From positions 341,626-405,625 of the forward strand of contig NZ_CP029358.1 of the NCBI RefSeq assembly GCF_003130795.1: a DNA stretch of 64,000 nucleotides, read 5' to 3'. Shown in pieces: positions 19,392-28,921 of this stretch. The DNA is from Azospirillum thermophilum. GTDB taxonomy: Bacteria > Pseudomonadota > Alphaproteobacteria > Azospirillales > Azospirillaceae. The stretch's first letter is position 1; the number at the start of each line of letters is the position of its first letter. The translations under genes and the position numbers were made by a program. The notes beneath the pieces were generated by a model. The model was not told the DNA's origin, did not search any database, and was given only the letters and a program-made list of their open reading frames with translations.

Positions 19392-19701
19392 GCTTCTGGT
19401 CCCAATTGCTCTCCGGGACGAAGGCGGACTCCCCCCTCCCTAGGCGAGCAACGATGGTCTCATTTTATAGCGAATTGGAGAGACAAAACTGAGACGCCGC
19501 GCGCCGGCCGGGCGGCGGCGGCGGCAACCTGGGAGCGATCGCGGGTTCCGGAGGTCGCCGTCATAGCCATGTAACAGTCCGTCTCTATTACTCCCGGCGA
19601 AGTCCGGAGCGACGGCTTGCAAGCCGCGCGAACCGGACGCCTGCCCATTTCCGGCTCCGGGCAACCCGGTCAGCCGCAAAGCCCCCCGACGGAGAGGACG
19701 C
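19392..19701. other. Divergent intergenic region
   Basis: Separates the LdtR-like gene from the autotransporter gene. TATAAA (minus strand) occurs near 19466-19471 inside an A/T-rich patch flanked by TCTC and GAGA, a plausible promoter/operator for the regulator. I see no gene here and no clear autotransporter promoter. Confidence 0.4.
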
Positions 19702-22700
19702 ATGCCGCATCGCCACGGCCTTCTGGCAACCACCGCCCTGCATGGCTGCGCCGGCCTCGCGCTGCTCCTCTCCGGGCCGGCGATGGCGCAGTTCATGGTC
19801 ACCTCCGGCAGCACCGTCACCACGGCGCAGACGCTGAGCGGCAACCAGACCGGCACCGTCCAGGCGGGCGGCACCCTGTCCACCTCGGGCGTGGCCGTCA
19901 CGCTCAACAACGTGACCAGCGGGACCGGCGTGCGCATCGACAACGGCGGCTCGATCCTGTCGACCGGCACCAGCACCCGCGCCATCGACAGCAGCGGCAC
20001 CGCCGCCGGCACCCGCATCTATGTGATCGACAACGGCGCGACCGGCATCATCCGCTCGGCGAACGACGCGATCCGCATCAACACGAACTACGTCTCCGGC
20101 TCCCTGACCATCAACAACTCCGGCCTGATCGAGACGACGGGCACCGGCGGCAACAGCGGACAGGCGATCGACCTCAACGCCATGACCCAGGCCGCCGTCG
20201 CGAAGACCATCGACAATGCCGCGACCGGCATCATCCGGACCGCCTTCGACGACGCGATCCGTCCGGGCGTCAACACGGTGATCAACAACGCCGGCCTGAT
20301 CACCAACCTCGACGGTGCGCCCAACACCAGCGGCGGCGACAACGGCACGGCCGACGGCATCGACATCCGCCAGCCCGGCGTCGTGGTCAACAACCTGGCC
20401 GGGGGCGTGATCTCCGGTGCCCGCCACGGCGTCACCATCGACCAGTATGTTCCGGGCACCGGCAACACCCAGCTCCTCAGCGCCACCGTGACCAATGCGG
20501 CGGGCGGCGTCATCCGCGGCCGCAACGGGTCCGGCGTGGGCTCGGACGGCAACGGCACCGTCATCAACTACGGCCTGATCTCCGGCGACTATGCGGGCGC
20601 GGGCAACATCCGCAACAGCAGCGGCGTCGCCTCGCTCAACGGCGACGGCGACGGCGTGGACATCGACGTCATCGGCACCGTGGTCAATTACGGCACGATC
20701 CAGGGCACCGGGGCCGGCGGCGTCGATTCGGGCGGGCAGCCCAACGGCGCCGACGGCATCGCCATGGGCGGCGGCAGCGTCACCAACCATGCCGGCGGCC
20801 TCATCAGCGGCGTCAGCCGCGGCATCATGGTGGACAACGGCTCGGGCGGCGCCGGCTACGGCGCGACCACCATCGTCAACGCCGGGCGGATCGAGGGGCT
20901 GGCCGGTCCTGCGATCACCCTGGTCGGCCCCTACGACGACACGGTCACCAACTCCGGCACCATCGCCGGCGGCGGCGCCAACCCGGTCGCCATCGACTTC
21001 GGCGACGGCAACGACACGCTGATCATCCAGGGCGGCTCCATCACCGGACGGGTCCTGGGCGGCGGCGGCACCAACAGCCTGGTCTTCCAGCTCGGCGCCG
21101 GGAACGGCTACACGCTGGGCGGCGGCAGCGTCTTCTCCGACTTCACGACCGCCACCGTCTCCAGCGGCACGCTGACGGTCAATGGCCCGCTCGCGCTGTC
21201 CGGCGGCCTCGCCGTGGCGGCCGGCGCCGGGCTCGCCGGCAGCGGCAGCATCGCCACGCCGTCGGCCACGGTGTCCGGGACCGTCTCGCCGGGCAGCGGC
21301 GCCGCGGGGACCCTGTCGCTGGGCGGCGCCGTGACCTTCGCCGCCGGCTCGCGCCTTCAGGTGGCCATCGACCCGGCCGGCAATGCCGGCAAGCTGGCGG
21401 TCGGCGGGACCGCCACCATCTCCAGCGGCGCCGCGCTGCAGGTGGCGCCGCTGGACGGGCTCTACCTCGTCCCGCGCAGCTACGAGGTGCTGACGGCGGC
21501 CGGCGGGGTGACCGGCCAGTTCGGCGCCGTCGAGCGGCTGAACCCCGAACGGCTGGGCGCCTCGACCCTGTCGCTCGGCCAGACCGGCACCTCCGTGGTG
21601 CTGACGCTCAATCCCGGCAACCCCTTCAACGGGCAGCGCAACAGCGTCAACATCGCCAACACCGATATCGGCTACGACCTGACCGGCGCCGGCAGCGGCG
21701 ACAGCCTGACCATGGAAGGCCGCTCCACGGTCCGCGCCAACATGGCGAATCTCGGCCTGCTGCAGGTCGGCACCAGCACCGGCACGGCCACCAGCCTGTC
21801 GCTGGCGTCCGGCACCCAGACGGTCACCTCGACCGTGGTCAAGCCGAACGCCAGCCTGTCGGTCGACGGCCGCCTCGCCAGCTCCACCGTGACGGTCGAG
21901 AGCGGCGGTCGGCTCGGCGGCGGCGGCACCATCGCCGGGACGCTGATCAACCAGGGCACGCTCGACCCCGGCAACTCGCCGGGCATCCTGACGGTGGCGG
22001 GTGCCGTCACCAACGGCAGCGCCTCCTCGGTGAGGATCGAGATCGACGGCGCGACCGCCGGGACCGGGGCGGGCTTCCACGACCGCATCGACGTCACCGG
22101 CACCCCCGGCACCTTCACCGCCGGCGGCACGCTGGTTCCGGTGACCCGCGGCATCTCCGGCTCCGCCACCAACGGCTACAGCCCGGTGCCGGGCCAGGGC
22201 TTCACGGTGGTGACGGCCTCCGGCGGCCTGCTCGGCAGCTTCGCCGGCATCACGCAGCCCGCCTCGGGGCTCCCGGCGGGCACGCGGTTCGACGCCGTCT
22301 ATGGCGGCAACGCCCTCACCCTGCACGTCACGCCCGCCAGCTACGCCCGCCTCGCCGCGGCCGGCGTCGCGGCCACCGCCAACCGGACCGCGGTGGGTAC
22401 CGCCCTGGAGACGCTCCGCCCCGCCGCCGGCGTCCGCCCGTCCGACGCGGTGAAGCCGCTGTTCGACGCCCTCTATCCGCTGGGCGCCGCCGCCATCCCC
22501 GCAGCGCTCGACCGGCTCGGCGGCGTGGTCCATGCCGAGGCGCTGACCGCCGCCCGCGACTCCGGCCGGCTGTTCGGCGACGTGGTGTTCGGCCGCACCG
22601 CCACCCTGCGCGCCGCCGGGCAGCAGGCCTCCGCCGACGCCGTCACCTTCTGGGCCCGGGCGGTCGGCCGCATCGCCTCCTCCGACGGCGACGGCAACAC

Positions 22701-23469
22701 GGCCGGCTTCCGCACCCGCAGCGGCGGCCTGGCGCTCGGCGCCGACCGCCGTCTTTCCGACACGGTCACCGCCGGTGCGGCGCTCGGCTACCAGCGCACG
22801 GCGGTGGAGGCCCGCGGCGACGCCGGCAAGACCGACCTCGACAGCTATTCCGTGGCGCTCTACGGCGGCTACAGCCTGGACGGCTGGTTCGCCGACGGTC
22901 AGGCCGGCTACGCCTACGGCCACTACGACAGCCGGCGGCCGATCCGCTTCGGCAGCGTCAACCCGCTGGACCGGACGGCCACGGCGACGAGCGGCGGCCA
23001 CTCGCTGAACGCCGCTCTGGTCGCCGGCCGCAGCCTGACGCTCGGCGGCACCCGCATCGAACCCGCGGCCGGCCTGCGCATCGACAGGGTGACGCGCAGC
23101 GGCTTCACCGAGGGCGGCGCCGGCATCCTCGGCCTTGCGGTGGAGGACGAGACGCTGACCACCCTGCGCGGCAGCCTGGGCGTGAAGGCGGCCTGGACGC
23201 TGAAGGCCGGCGACGCCACGGTGGAGCCGGAACTGCGCGCCCGCTGGGACCACGACTTCCTGGACGTCGCCGCCGGCAGCCGGGCCAGCCTCGCCGGCAC
23301 GTCCTTCCGCGTCTCCGGCACCCGGCCGGGCCGCGACGCCGCGGTTCTCGGCGCCGGCCTCACGGCCGAGCTGGACGGCCGCCTGCAGGCCTTCGGCAGC
23401 TACGACGCCGACCTGCGCCGCGATGCCGTCGGGCATACGCTGAGCGCAGGCCTGCGCTACCGCTGGTGA
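19702..23469 (+). CDS. Autotransporter outer-membrane beta-barrel protein
   Basis: 1255 residues, type Va secretion. A Sec signal peptide (MPHRHGLLATTALHG...GPAMAQ) ends near residue 30. The passenger to about 950 consists of degenerate beta-helix strands, rich in Gly/Ser/Thr/Asn, with many repeats of the form NxAGxI and TVTNxAGGxI. A passenger-associated repeat (GGGTIAGTLINQGTLDPGNS) lies near residue 740. The barrel starts near 980 (FWARAVGRIASSDGDG) and ends in LRYRW, an aromatic C-terminus as the BAM complex requires. No protease triad or adhesion motif is obvious, so the surface role is unknown. Several huge overlapping frames (for example 19588-23436 minus) are shadows of its GC-rich code. 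Confidence 0.93.
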   Translation: MPHRHGLLATTALHGCAGLALLLSGPAMAQFMVTSGSTVTTAQTLSGNQTGTVQAGGTLSTSGVAVTLNNVTSGTGVRIDNGGSILSTGTSTRAIDSSGTAAGTRIYVIDNGATGIIRSANDAIRINTNYVSGSLTINNSGLIETTGTGGNSGQAIDLNAMTQAAVAKTIDNAATGIIRTAFDDAIRPGVNTVINNAGLITNLDGAPNTSGGDNGTADGIDIRQPGVVVNNLAGGVISGARHGVTIDQYVPGTGNTQLLSATVTNAAGGVIRGRNGSGVGSDGNGTVINYGLISGDYAGAGNIRNSSGVASLNGDGDGVDIDVIGTVVNYGTIQGTGAGGVDSGGQPNGADGIAMGGGSVTNHAGGLISGVSRGIMVDNGSGGAGYGATTIVNAGRIEGLAGPAITLVGPYDDTVTNSGTIAGGGANPVAIDFGDGNDTLIIQGGSITGRVLGGGGTNSLVFQLGAGNGYTLGGGSVFSDFTTATVSSGTLTVNGPLALSGGLAVAAGAGLAGSGSIATPSATVSGTVSPGSGAAGTLSLGGAVTFAAGSRLQVAIDPAGNAGKLAVGGTATISSGAALQVAPLDGLYLVPRSYEVLTAAGGVTGQFGAVERLNPERLGASTLSLGQTGTSVVLTLNPGNPFNGQRNSVNIANTDIGYDLTGAGSGDSLTMEGRSTVRANMANLGLLQVGTSTGTATSLSLASGTQTVTSTVVKPNASLSVDGRLASSTVTVESGGRLGGGGTIAGTLINQGTLDPGNSPGILTVAGAVTNGSASSVRIEIDGATAGTGAGFHDRIDVTGTPGTFTAGGTLVPVTRGISGSATNGYSPVPGQGFTVVTASGGLLGSFAGITQPASGLPAGTRFDAVYGGNALTLHVTPASYARLAAAGVAATANRTAVGTALETLRPAAGVRPSDAVKPLFDALYPLGAAAIPAALDRLGGVVHAEALTAARDSGRLFGDVVFGRTATLRAAGQQASADAVTFWARAVGRIASSDGDGNTAGFRTRSGGLALGADRRLSDTVTAGAALGYQRTAVEARGDAGKTDLDSYSVALYGGYSLDGWFADGQAGYAYGHYDSRRPIRFGSVNPLDRTATATSGGHSLNAALVAGRSLTLGGTRIEPAAGLRIDRVTRSGFTEGGAGILGLAVEDETLTTLRGSLGVKAAWTLKAGDATVEPELRARWDHDFLDVAAGSRASLAGTSFRVSGTRPGRDAAVLGAGLTAELDGRLQAFGSYDADLRRDAVGHTLSAGLRYRW

Positions 23470-23502
23470 CCGGAGGGACGGAGGTCTCCCGTCACTTCCC
23501 GC

Positions 23503-23531
23503 TTGGCAGACGTGGGCGGCGGCGTTATGGT
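23503..23531 (+). promoter_or_regulatory. Sigma-70-type promoter upstream of the leader peptide
   Basis: TTGGCA at 23503-23508 and TATGGT at 23526-23531 are separated by 17 bases. Transcription would begin near 23538-23541, making the leader ORF at 23541 leaderless or nearly so, as described for rhizobial trpL. Confidence 0.6.
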
Positions 23532-23540
23532 GGACGCATC

Positions 23541-23615
23541 ATGAAACGCGTGATCGCCCCCGTCTGTCCGGGTTCGTCCCGATACTTTGGCCGCTGGTTT
23601 CGTCTGGCGGCCTAG
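23541..23615 (+). CDS. Attenuator leader peptide rich in aromatic codons
   Basis: 24 codons: MKRVIAPVCPGSSRYFGRWF followed by RLAA and TAG. Codons 15-20 are Tyr-Phe-Gly-Arg-Trp-Phe, and the Trp-Phe pair sits exactly in the loop between arms 1 and 2 of the attenuator. The peptide is followed by three mutually exclusive hairpins ending in a terminator. This layout, rather than the peptide itself, argues that it is a real leader for aromatic amino-acid control. Confidence 0.65.
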   Translation: MKRVIAPVCPGSSRYFGRWFRLAA

Positions 23616-23674
23616 GACCACGCACACGCGTTGACAACCCGAAGCCGCCCGGAACCGAGGCGGCTTTCGCATTT
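23589..23674 (+). promoter_or_regulatory. Ribosome-mediated transcription attenuator
   Basis: Arm 1 GGCCGC (23589-23594) pairs with arm 2 GCGGCC (23607-23612) around the Trp-Phe codons. Arm 2 as GGCGGC (23606-23611) can instead pair with arm 3 GCCGCC (23644-23649) as an antiterminator. Arm 3 as AAGCCGCC (23642-23649) pairs with arm 4 GGCGGCTT (23659-23666), followed by TCGCATTT, as an intrinsic terminator. A ribosome stalled at Trp/Phe would cover arm 1 and favour read-through; one at the stop codon would cover arm 2 and favour termination. Confidence 0.7.
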
Positions 23675-23773
23675 CGTGACCTCCCGATCGCACCCCGATC
23701 CCCGTCGCGCCACGACACCGAAATCCCGTCTCGTCCCCTCCGGGCGGCCTCCCGAACCAGGAGGTAGCTCATC

Positions 23774-23941
23774 ATGTTCGATTTCGACGTCGTCACCGGC
23801 CCCACCCCGCCGCTGCACTGTCCGCTGAAGGACGACCACAAGCCCGCCCCCGCCGCCGGATCGCCCGGCCGGCAGCAGGACGGGACGGCGGCGGCCGCCA
23901 CCCCGCCCCGGCACGAGGCCGATCACTCCTTCCGGCGGTAG
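23774..23941 (+). CDS. Unrecognised 55-codon ORF behind the attenuator
   Basis: Begins MFDFDVVTGPTPPLHCPLKD and becomes Ala/Pro-rich with low complexity toward the end. AGGAGG at 23759-23764 sits 9 bases before the ATG, which is as strong a ribosome site as any here and supports translation. It is the first coding sequence after the attenuator, at a distance of about 110 bases. I do not recognise the protein; it could be a small product under aromatic amino-acid control, or the stump of a longer gene. The end overlaps the convergent gene by 19 bases. Confidence 0.45.
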   Translation: MFDFDVVTGPTPPLHCPLKDDHKPAPAAGSPGRQQDGTAAAATPPRHEADHSFRR

Positions 23942-25612
23942 ATGTGCAGCCAGCCATGCTCCGATCCCTGGACGAGCTCATAGCCCTGGGCGAGCTGGTC
24001 CAGGATCGGGGCGGCGGCCGGGTCGCTCCGCCATTGCGGCGTCAGGCCCCAGACCAGCGCATAGTCCACCGTGATGCCGCTGCGCTCGCCGGCATGCAGG
24101 AACTCGTCGGTCGGCGGCGTGTAGGCGTTGGCCCCCGAACCGCGCAGGTGGATGTAGGGGTCCATCTCCTCCCGGTACCTGACCGGGAAGTTGGGGGTGG
24201 AGGCCTGGTAGAGGTTCAGGTCGACCAGCGGCCGATGCACCACGAAGCGCGACTGGGCATGGCCGTAGAAATTCATGCGGAAGCTCTCGTGCGCGCCCTC
24301 GGGGCTGAGGTTCCAGCCCGTGAAGTCCAGCACCAGCATCGTCCTGCCCGGCGGCAGCGCGGCCATCGCGCTCTCGAACTCCGCGACATAGCGGCTGGAG
24401 AGGTGCAGGTAATACATGTTGATTCCCAGCAGCCCGACCGTCGCGATGCCTGAGACGACCGCCGTCACCCGCCGCAGCGCCGCCCAGTCGCCCGCCGTCG
24501 CGATCCACAGCATGAACAGCAGGTAGGGATAGAGCTGGATGCGCTGCACCGCCAGCCCGCCGCCCGACGTGCTGTTGGGAATGACGTAGCTGAAGACGGT
24601 GATGCCGACCGCCGCCACCAGCAGCCCGTCGAGCGGTCGCAGTCCCCCTCGCGCCACCGCCGCCGCAGCATTAGGACCGAGGCGGCGAAGGGCAGCAGCG
24701 CCACCGGAATGGTGAAGACGGCCTCCCACCGGCTGTGCGACAGGATCGCGTTGCCGTAGGCCAGCATCTTGGTGCGGTAGAACACGTCCTGCCCGAACTC
24801 CACCTCCTGGCCGGTGTGCGAGGCGGCGAAGTGCAGCGTCAGCAGGGCGATCGGCAGCAGGGCCAGCGCGAAGGCCAGCACGGTCGTCCACAGCCGGCCG
24901 CCGCGCCCCCCTCGCGCCGCAGCCCGGAGGAGCCGGGCACCCGCCACTCGCACCACAGGATCCAGGCGCCCAGCGCGCCGACCGTCAGCATCAGCACGAT
25001 GGCCGAGGTGATGTGCGAGAAGTAGGTGACCAGCGCCAGCAGGGCGACCACCAGCGTGCGGCCCGGCGTCATGTCGGTCCAGCGGCGCAGCGCATAGCCC
25101 AGCGTGACGAACAGCCAGGGCAGGCTCCAGATGAAGTTGTACAGCCCCAGGTTCAGCGGCCAGGCGTAGACGAAGGGCAGCGCGAACCAGGCGAGCGGCG
25201 CATTCTCCGGCCGGGCGGCGGTGACGGCATAGCGGACGCTATAGGGGAAGGCCACGATGAAGCCGGTCAGCAGCACCTTCTCGGCGCTGTGCGGCTCGAA
25301 GATCTGCAGCAGGCCGGCCAGGATCGGATAGATGAACCAGTTCGGCTCGGTCTGGATGTTCAGCTCGAAATAGCGCTGGAGGATCGGGTCGGCGGTGCCG
25401 TTGCCCAGCACCGTCAGCAGATGGGCCATCGCCACATGCACCGCCCCGTCGGGGAAGCTGAGCAGCGGGATGCTCCACAGCGCCAGCACGAGCAGCAGGA
25501 CCGTCCCGGCGAACAGGGTCCGTTCCCGGGCGCTCACCAGCCCGCGCTTGGATGCCCGGCCCGCCACCGGCCCGGCATCGAGGTCCAGAGCGGCTTCGTT
25601 GCGCTGCGCCAT
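23923..25612 (-). pseudogene. Multi-spanning membrane protein (GT-C-like), split by two apparent frameshifts
   Basis: The protein reads in three successive frames from ATG 25612 (MAQRNEAALDLDAGPVAGRA). The first runs through about ten hydrophobic segments to GLRREGG. The second is GRGGRLWTTVLAFALALLPI and on to LRRRWREG. The third is GLRPLDGLLVAAVGITVFSY to the end WLHIYRRKE. Each switch needs one extra base, and each lies in a C run on the plus strand (24906-24911 and 24644-24648) inside the same CCCCTCGCGCC context. Corrected length is about 563 residues. Topology suggests a polyprenyl-phosphate-sugar dependent glycosyltransferase-like protein, but no catalytic motif is certain. Probably an intact gene with assembly errors. 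Confidence 0.7.
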
Positions 25613-25626
25613 CCCGTTCGTCTCCG

Positions 25627-25683
25627 TATTCTTGCAGGCGGAAAGGGTCCCCGGCGCCGGCCGGCGCGGGACACGCAAGAATA
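25627..25683. repeat. Inverted repeat between two divergent membrane protein genes
   Basis: TATTCTTGC at 25627-25635 is the exact inverse of GCAAGAATA at 25675-25683. The 39-base interval contains a second G/C palindromic core (CCGGCGCCGGCCGGCG). It lies 15 bases upstream of the minus-strand gene start at 25612, so it could be an operator or an mRNA leader structure. Function unknown. Confidence 0.7.
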
Positions 25684-25913
25684 GAGAACGCAGATGCAGC
25701 AAATTCCACTGCCCAATGGGTGTGGCGGCAGCCCTTCCATTTGGGTCCGGCCCCGGCTCCTACCCCTTTTTTTCGGAGGATCCCCATCCGGCCGGCGCCA
25801 TCCGGAGAGGATGCCGGGTGGAATGGGTCGATAATCCACAGGAAAACTTGGCGCGCACCGCTCCGCGGCACACCCTCCCGACGAGCCTCGCCAGCCAAGG
25901 ATGGACCGAGAGA

Positions 25914-27412
25914 ATGAGGGTGACGCATAGCGCGCCGGCCGGAGCCCCCCGGACCGGCCCGGCCTGGATGGAGCTTCTGCTGCTCCTTGCGGGGGGCTTC
26001 TGCTCGGCCTGCCGGTCCTGCTGCTCAACGGCTTTCCGCTGACCTTCGACGATACGCCCGGCTATTTCGAGCCGGCCTTCAACGTCCTGCGCCCGGGTGA
26101 CGGGCCGAGCTGGACACGGCCGCCCGGCCCGCCGGCGACGGTGCCCTTCTCGGGCTTCGCCTTCTTCCTGCGGCCCTTCCCCTACACGCTGTTCCTGCTG
26201 CCCTTCACCACGGACTGGACCGTCTGGCTGGTTCCGGTCGCGCAGGGCCTCGTCGCCGCCTACGCCGTCCGCCGCGCCCTGTCTGCGGCCGGTCTGGCGC
26301 TGCGGCCGGCCCCGTTCCTGGCGGTGATCCTGGCGCTGGCCCTGCTGACCAGCCTGCCGGTGCAGGCCGGGATGATCATGCCGGACCTGTTCACCGGGCC
26401 GCTGATCCTCATGGCCTACGCCGTCTACACCGGCTGGGCGGAGCGGTCGCGGACCGGCCGCCTGTTCGACGTGGCGGTGCTGGCCGGGATGACCATGGTG
26501 CATCTCAGCCACCTGGCGATCCTCGGCGCGCTCGCCGCGCTGATGCTCCTGTGGTCGCTGGTCCGCCGGCGCGGCTTGCGGGCGGTGCTGCTCGGCCTCT
26601 GCGCGCCGCTGCTGCTCGCCGCCGGGACGCTGATGGCCGCCAACGCCGTGCTGATGAAGCATCCGGTGCTGTCGCCCAGCTCGCCGCTCTTCCTGCTGGC
26701 CCGGCTGATCGGCGACGGCCCCGCCCGCGACTATCTGGCGGAGGCCTGTCCGGAGCGCGGCTACCTGCTGTGCGGCAAGCTGGACACGCTCGACCGCAGC
26801 GCGCCGGGCTTCATCACGTCGGACTATTTCCTGTGGCATCCCGACGGCGCCCGCCATGCCTTCGGCGACACGCCGCGCTTCCTGGCCGAGGCGTCGGAGA
26901 TCAACCGGGCGACCATCGCCAGCCGCCCGCTCGACGTCGCCCGCCACATGGCGATCAATGCGGCGACCCTGCTGGTCAGCCCGCAGATCGACATCATCCT
27001 GACCAACCCGGTGAAGCCCTGGACCCGCCAGTTCTTCAGCCGCTTCGGCCAGCCGGTCTACACCGCCTTCATGACCTCGCTGCAGATGGCGCAGGCCTTC
27101 CCGCGGGCGGCGCTGAACGCGGTGCAGCTCACCGTGCTGGTACTGTCGCTGCTGGCGCTCGGCTGGGTGCTCGCCACCCGCGCCGGCCGGCTCGGCGGAC
27201 GGCAGGGCGGGCTGCTCGCGGTGCTGGCGCTCGGGCTGATGCTGAACGCCGCGGTGGCCGGCGGCCTGTCGGCGGTCCATCCGCGCTACCAGAACCGCGT
27301 GGCGTGGCTGCTGCCGCTGGCGGCGATCGCCGCCCTGCTGGCGGTCCAGCCCCGCCGCACCGAGGAGCCGGCCGCGTCACCGGCCCTTGCCTCCGGCAGG
27401 CCGGCCGCCTGA
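25914..27412 (+). pseudogene. Multi-spanning membrane protein, one apparent frameshift near its start
   Basis: ATG 25914 (MRVTHSAPAGAPRTGPAWME) opens a frame that stops at 26042. One added base in the G run at 25991-25996 joins it to the long frame: LLLAGG then GLLLGLPVLLLNGFPLTFDD. That frame continues to the stop at 27412, giving about 499 residues with some nine to ten hydrophobic helices and a non-membrane loop around SDYFLWHPDGARHAFGDT. Similar size and layout to its divergent neighbour suggests a related membrane glycosyltransferase or flippase function, but I do not recognise a family with certainty. Probably intact in the organism. Confidence 0.65.
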
Positions 27413-27467
27413 CCGGCCCCGAAGAGCCCGGCTGAAACCGGTGACGAAGACAACGGAGAATGACCCC

Positions 27468-28463
27468 ATGTCCATCGCTGAACGCCGCCAGCCGATCGAG
27501 TTCCGCGCGACCGTCGCGGCGCCCGACGCGGCAAAGCTCCGCGTCGCGGTCCTGATCCCCTGCTACAACGAGGAGGCGGCGATCGGAAAGGTGGTGAGCG
27601 ACTTCCGCGCCGCCCTGCCCGACGCCACCATCTACGTCTACGACAACAACTCGCGCGACCGCACGGTGGAGGTCGCCCGGACGGCCGGCGCCGTGGTGCG
27701 GCGCGAGCCGCTGCAGGGCAAGGGCAACGTCATGCGCCGGATGTTCTCGGACATCGAGGCGGACGTCTATGTGCTGGTGGACGGCGACGACACCTACCAC
27801 GCCGCCTCCGCCCCGGCGATGATCGAGAAGCTGGTGTCCGAGCAGCTCGACATGGTCAACGGCCAGCGGGTGACCGACATCGCCGCCGCCTACCGCCCCG
27901 GCCACCGCTTCGGCAACAAGCTGCTGACCGGCATGGTGGCCGCCATCTTCGGCAGCCGCATCCAGGACATGCTCTCCGGCTACCGGGTGTTCTCCCGCCG
28001 CTTCGTCAAGAGCTTCCCGGCGCTCGCCAGCGGCTTCGAGACGGAGACCGAGCTGACCGTCCACGCGCTGGAGCTGAACATGCCGGTGGACGAGGTGAAG
28101 ACCCCCTACAAGGACCGGCCGCCGGGATCGGTCAGCAAGCTCAGCACCTACCGCGACGGCTTCCGCATCCTGCGGACCATCCTGATCCTGGTGAAGGAGG
28201 AACGGCCGCTCGCCTTCTTCTCGTCGCTGGCGCTGGCCTTCCTCATCCTGTCGCTGGCGCTGGCCGAGCCGATCATCGTGACCTATTGGCAGACCGGCCT
28301 GGTGCCGCGGCTGCCGACCGCGGTGCTGGCGACCGGCATCATGCTGCTGGCCTTCCTCAGCCTGACCTGCGGCCTGATCCTCGACACCGTCACCCACGGC
28401 CGGCGCGAGATGAAGCGCCTGCGCTACCTGACCATCCCCGCGGTGGGCGCCGACCGCAAGTAG
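27468..28463 (+). CDS. Family 2 glycosyltransferase (dolichyl/polyprenyl-phosphate mannose synthase-like)
   Basis: 331 residues. GT-A domain at about 25-240: LIPCYNEEAAIGKVVSDF, YVYDNNSRDRTVEVA and the metal/nucleotide-binding VDGDDTYH. C-terminal membrane helices lie near 250-275 and 290-315 (FFSSLALAFLILSLALAEPI). This layout fits enzymes that transfer a sugar to polyprenyl phosphate, the donor used by membrane GT-C enzymes such as those its two neighbours may be. Start 27468 (MSIAERRQP) has GGAGAA ten bases upstream. Confidence 0.9.
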   Translation: MSIAERRQPIEFRATVAAPDAAKLRVAVLIPCYNEEAAIGKVVSDFRAALPDATIYVYDNNSRDRTVEVARTAGAVVRREPLQGKGNVMRRMFSDIEADVYVLVDGDDTYHAASAPAMIEKLVSEQLDMVNGQRVTDIAAAYRPGHRFGNKLLTGMVAAIFGSRIQDMLSGYRVFSRRFVKSFPALASGFETETELTVHALELNMPVDEVKTPYKDRPPGSVSKLSTYRDGFRILRTILILVKEERPLAFFSSLALAFLILSLALAEPIIVTYWQTGLVPRLPTAVLATGIMLLAFLSLTCGLILDTVTHGRREMKRLRYLTIPAVGADRK

Positions 28464-28469
28464 GCGGAC

Positions 28470-28521
28470 CTCCCGCCCGCGCCTCCCACGGACGGTCCGT
28501 CGGGAGAGGCGCGGGCGGGAG
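28470..28521. terminator. Bidirectional terminator hairpin
   Basis: A 15-bp perfect stem (28470-28484 with 28507-28521, CTCCCGCCCGCGCCT and its inverse) continues through CCC and ACGGAC-G-GTCCGT with one bulge, about 24 pairs in all. It fills the 62-bp gap between the convergent glycosyltransferase and RidA genes. There is no T-run, but position and strength argue for transcription separation. Confidence 0.7.
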
Positions 28522-28525
28522 CCCC

Positions 28526-28921
28526 TTACTCCGGCACCACCGCGATCGCCTGGATCTCCACCTTGGCGCGGTCCTCCATCAGGGCGGAGACCTCGACCGC
28601 CGCCATGGCCGGGAAGTTGCGGCCGAGCACCTCGCGGTACACCCCGCCGATCTCGCGCAGATTGTCGAGATACTCGCGCTTGTTCGTGAAGTACCAGGTC
28701 ATGGTCGTGATGTGCTCGGGACCGGCGCCGGCCTCGGCCAGCACGGCGACGACGTTCTGCAGGGTCTGGCGGACCTGCCCGACGAGATCGTCGGTCTCGA
28801 ACTCGGAATGACGGTTCCAGCCGATCTGGCCGGCCACGAAGACCATCCGGCCGCTGGCGGCGACGCCGTTGGCGTAGCCGACCGGCTTCACCCAGTCGTC
28901 AGGCTGAAGGATCGTGTGCAT
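28526..28921 (-). CDS. RidA family protein
   Basis: 131 residues of the YjgF/YER057c/UK114 family, which deaminates reactive enamine/imine intermediates or related amidic compounds. Family features are GVAASGRMVFVAGQIGWN, a QTLQNVVAVLAEAGAG helix, and DRAKVEIQAIAVVPE, with the conserved Arg before the final strand. The start overlaps the thioesterase 3' end by 23 bases, so it is the last cistron of the aromatic operon. Such proteins are common in anthranilate and nitroaromatic clusters, where enamine intermediates arise. Confidence 0.92.
   Translation of the reverse strand: MHTILQPDDWVKPVGYANGVAASGRMVFVAGQIGWNRHSEFETDDLVGQVRQTLQNVVAVLAEAGAGPEHITTMTWYFTNKREYLDNLREIGGVYREVLGRNFPAMAAVEVSALMEDRAKVEIQAIAVVPE

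Noticed and set aside
19588..23436. A 1282-codon minus-strand frame antisense to the autotransporter, and a 1332-codon overlapping plus frame at 19617
   Set aside because: Low-complexity Gly/Ala/Arg/Asp composition without domains; both are codon-phase shadows of the GC-rich autotransporter gene, which has a signal peptide and a barrel.
23457..23926. Minus-strand frames opposite the attenuator and small ORF
   Set aside because: No protein-like composition; the plus strand has promoter, leader, terminator and ribosome site in order.
24640..24915. Programmed ribosomal frameshifting in the membrane protein gene
   Set aside because: No slippery heptamer or stop-proximal stimulator; identical one-base deficits in unrelated genes of this window make sequence error the simpler explanation.
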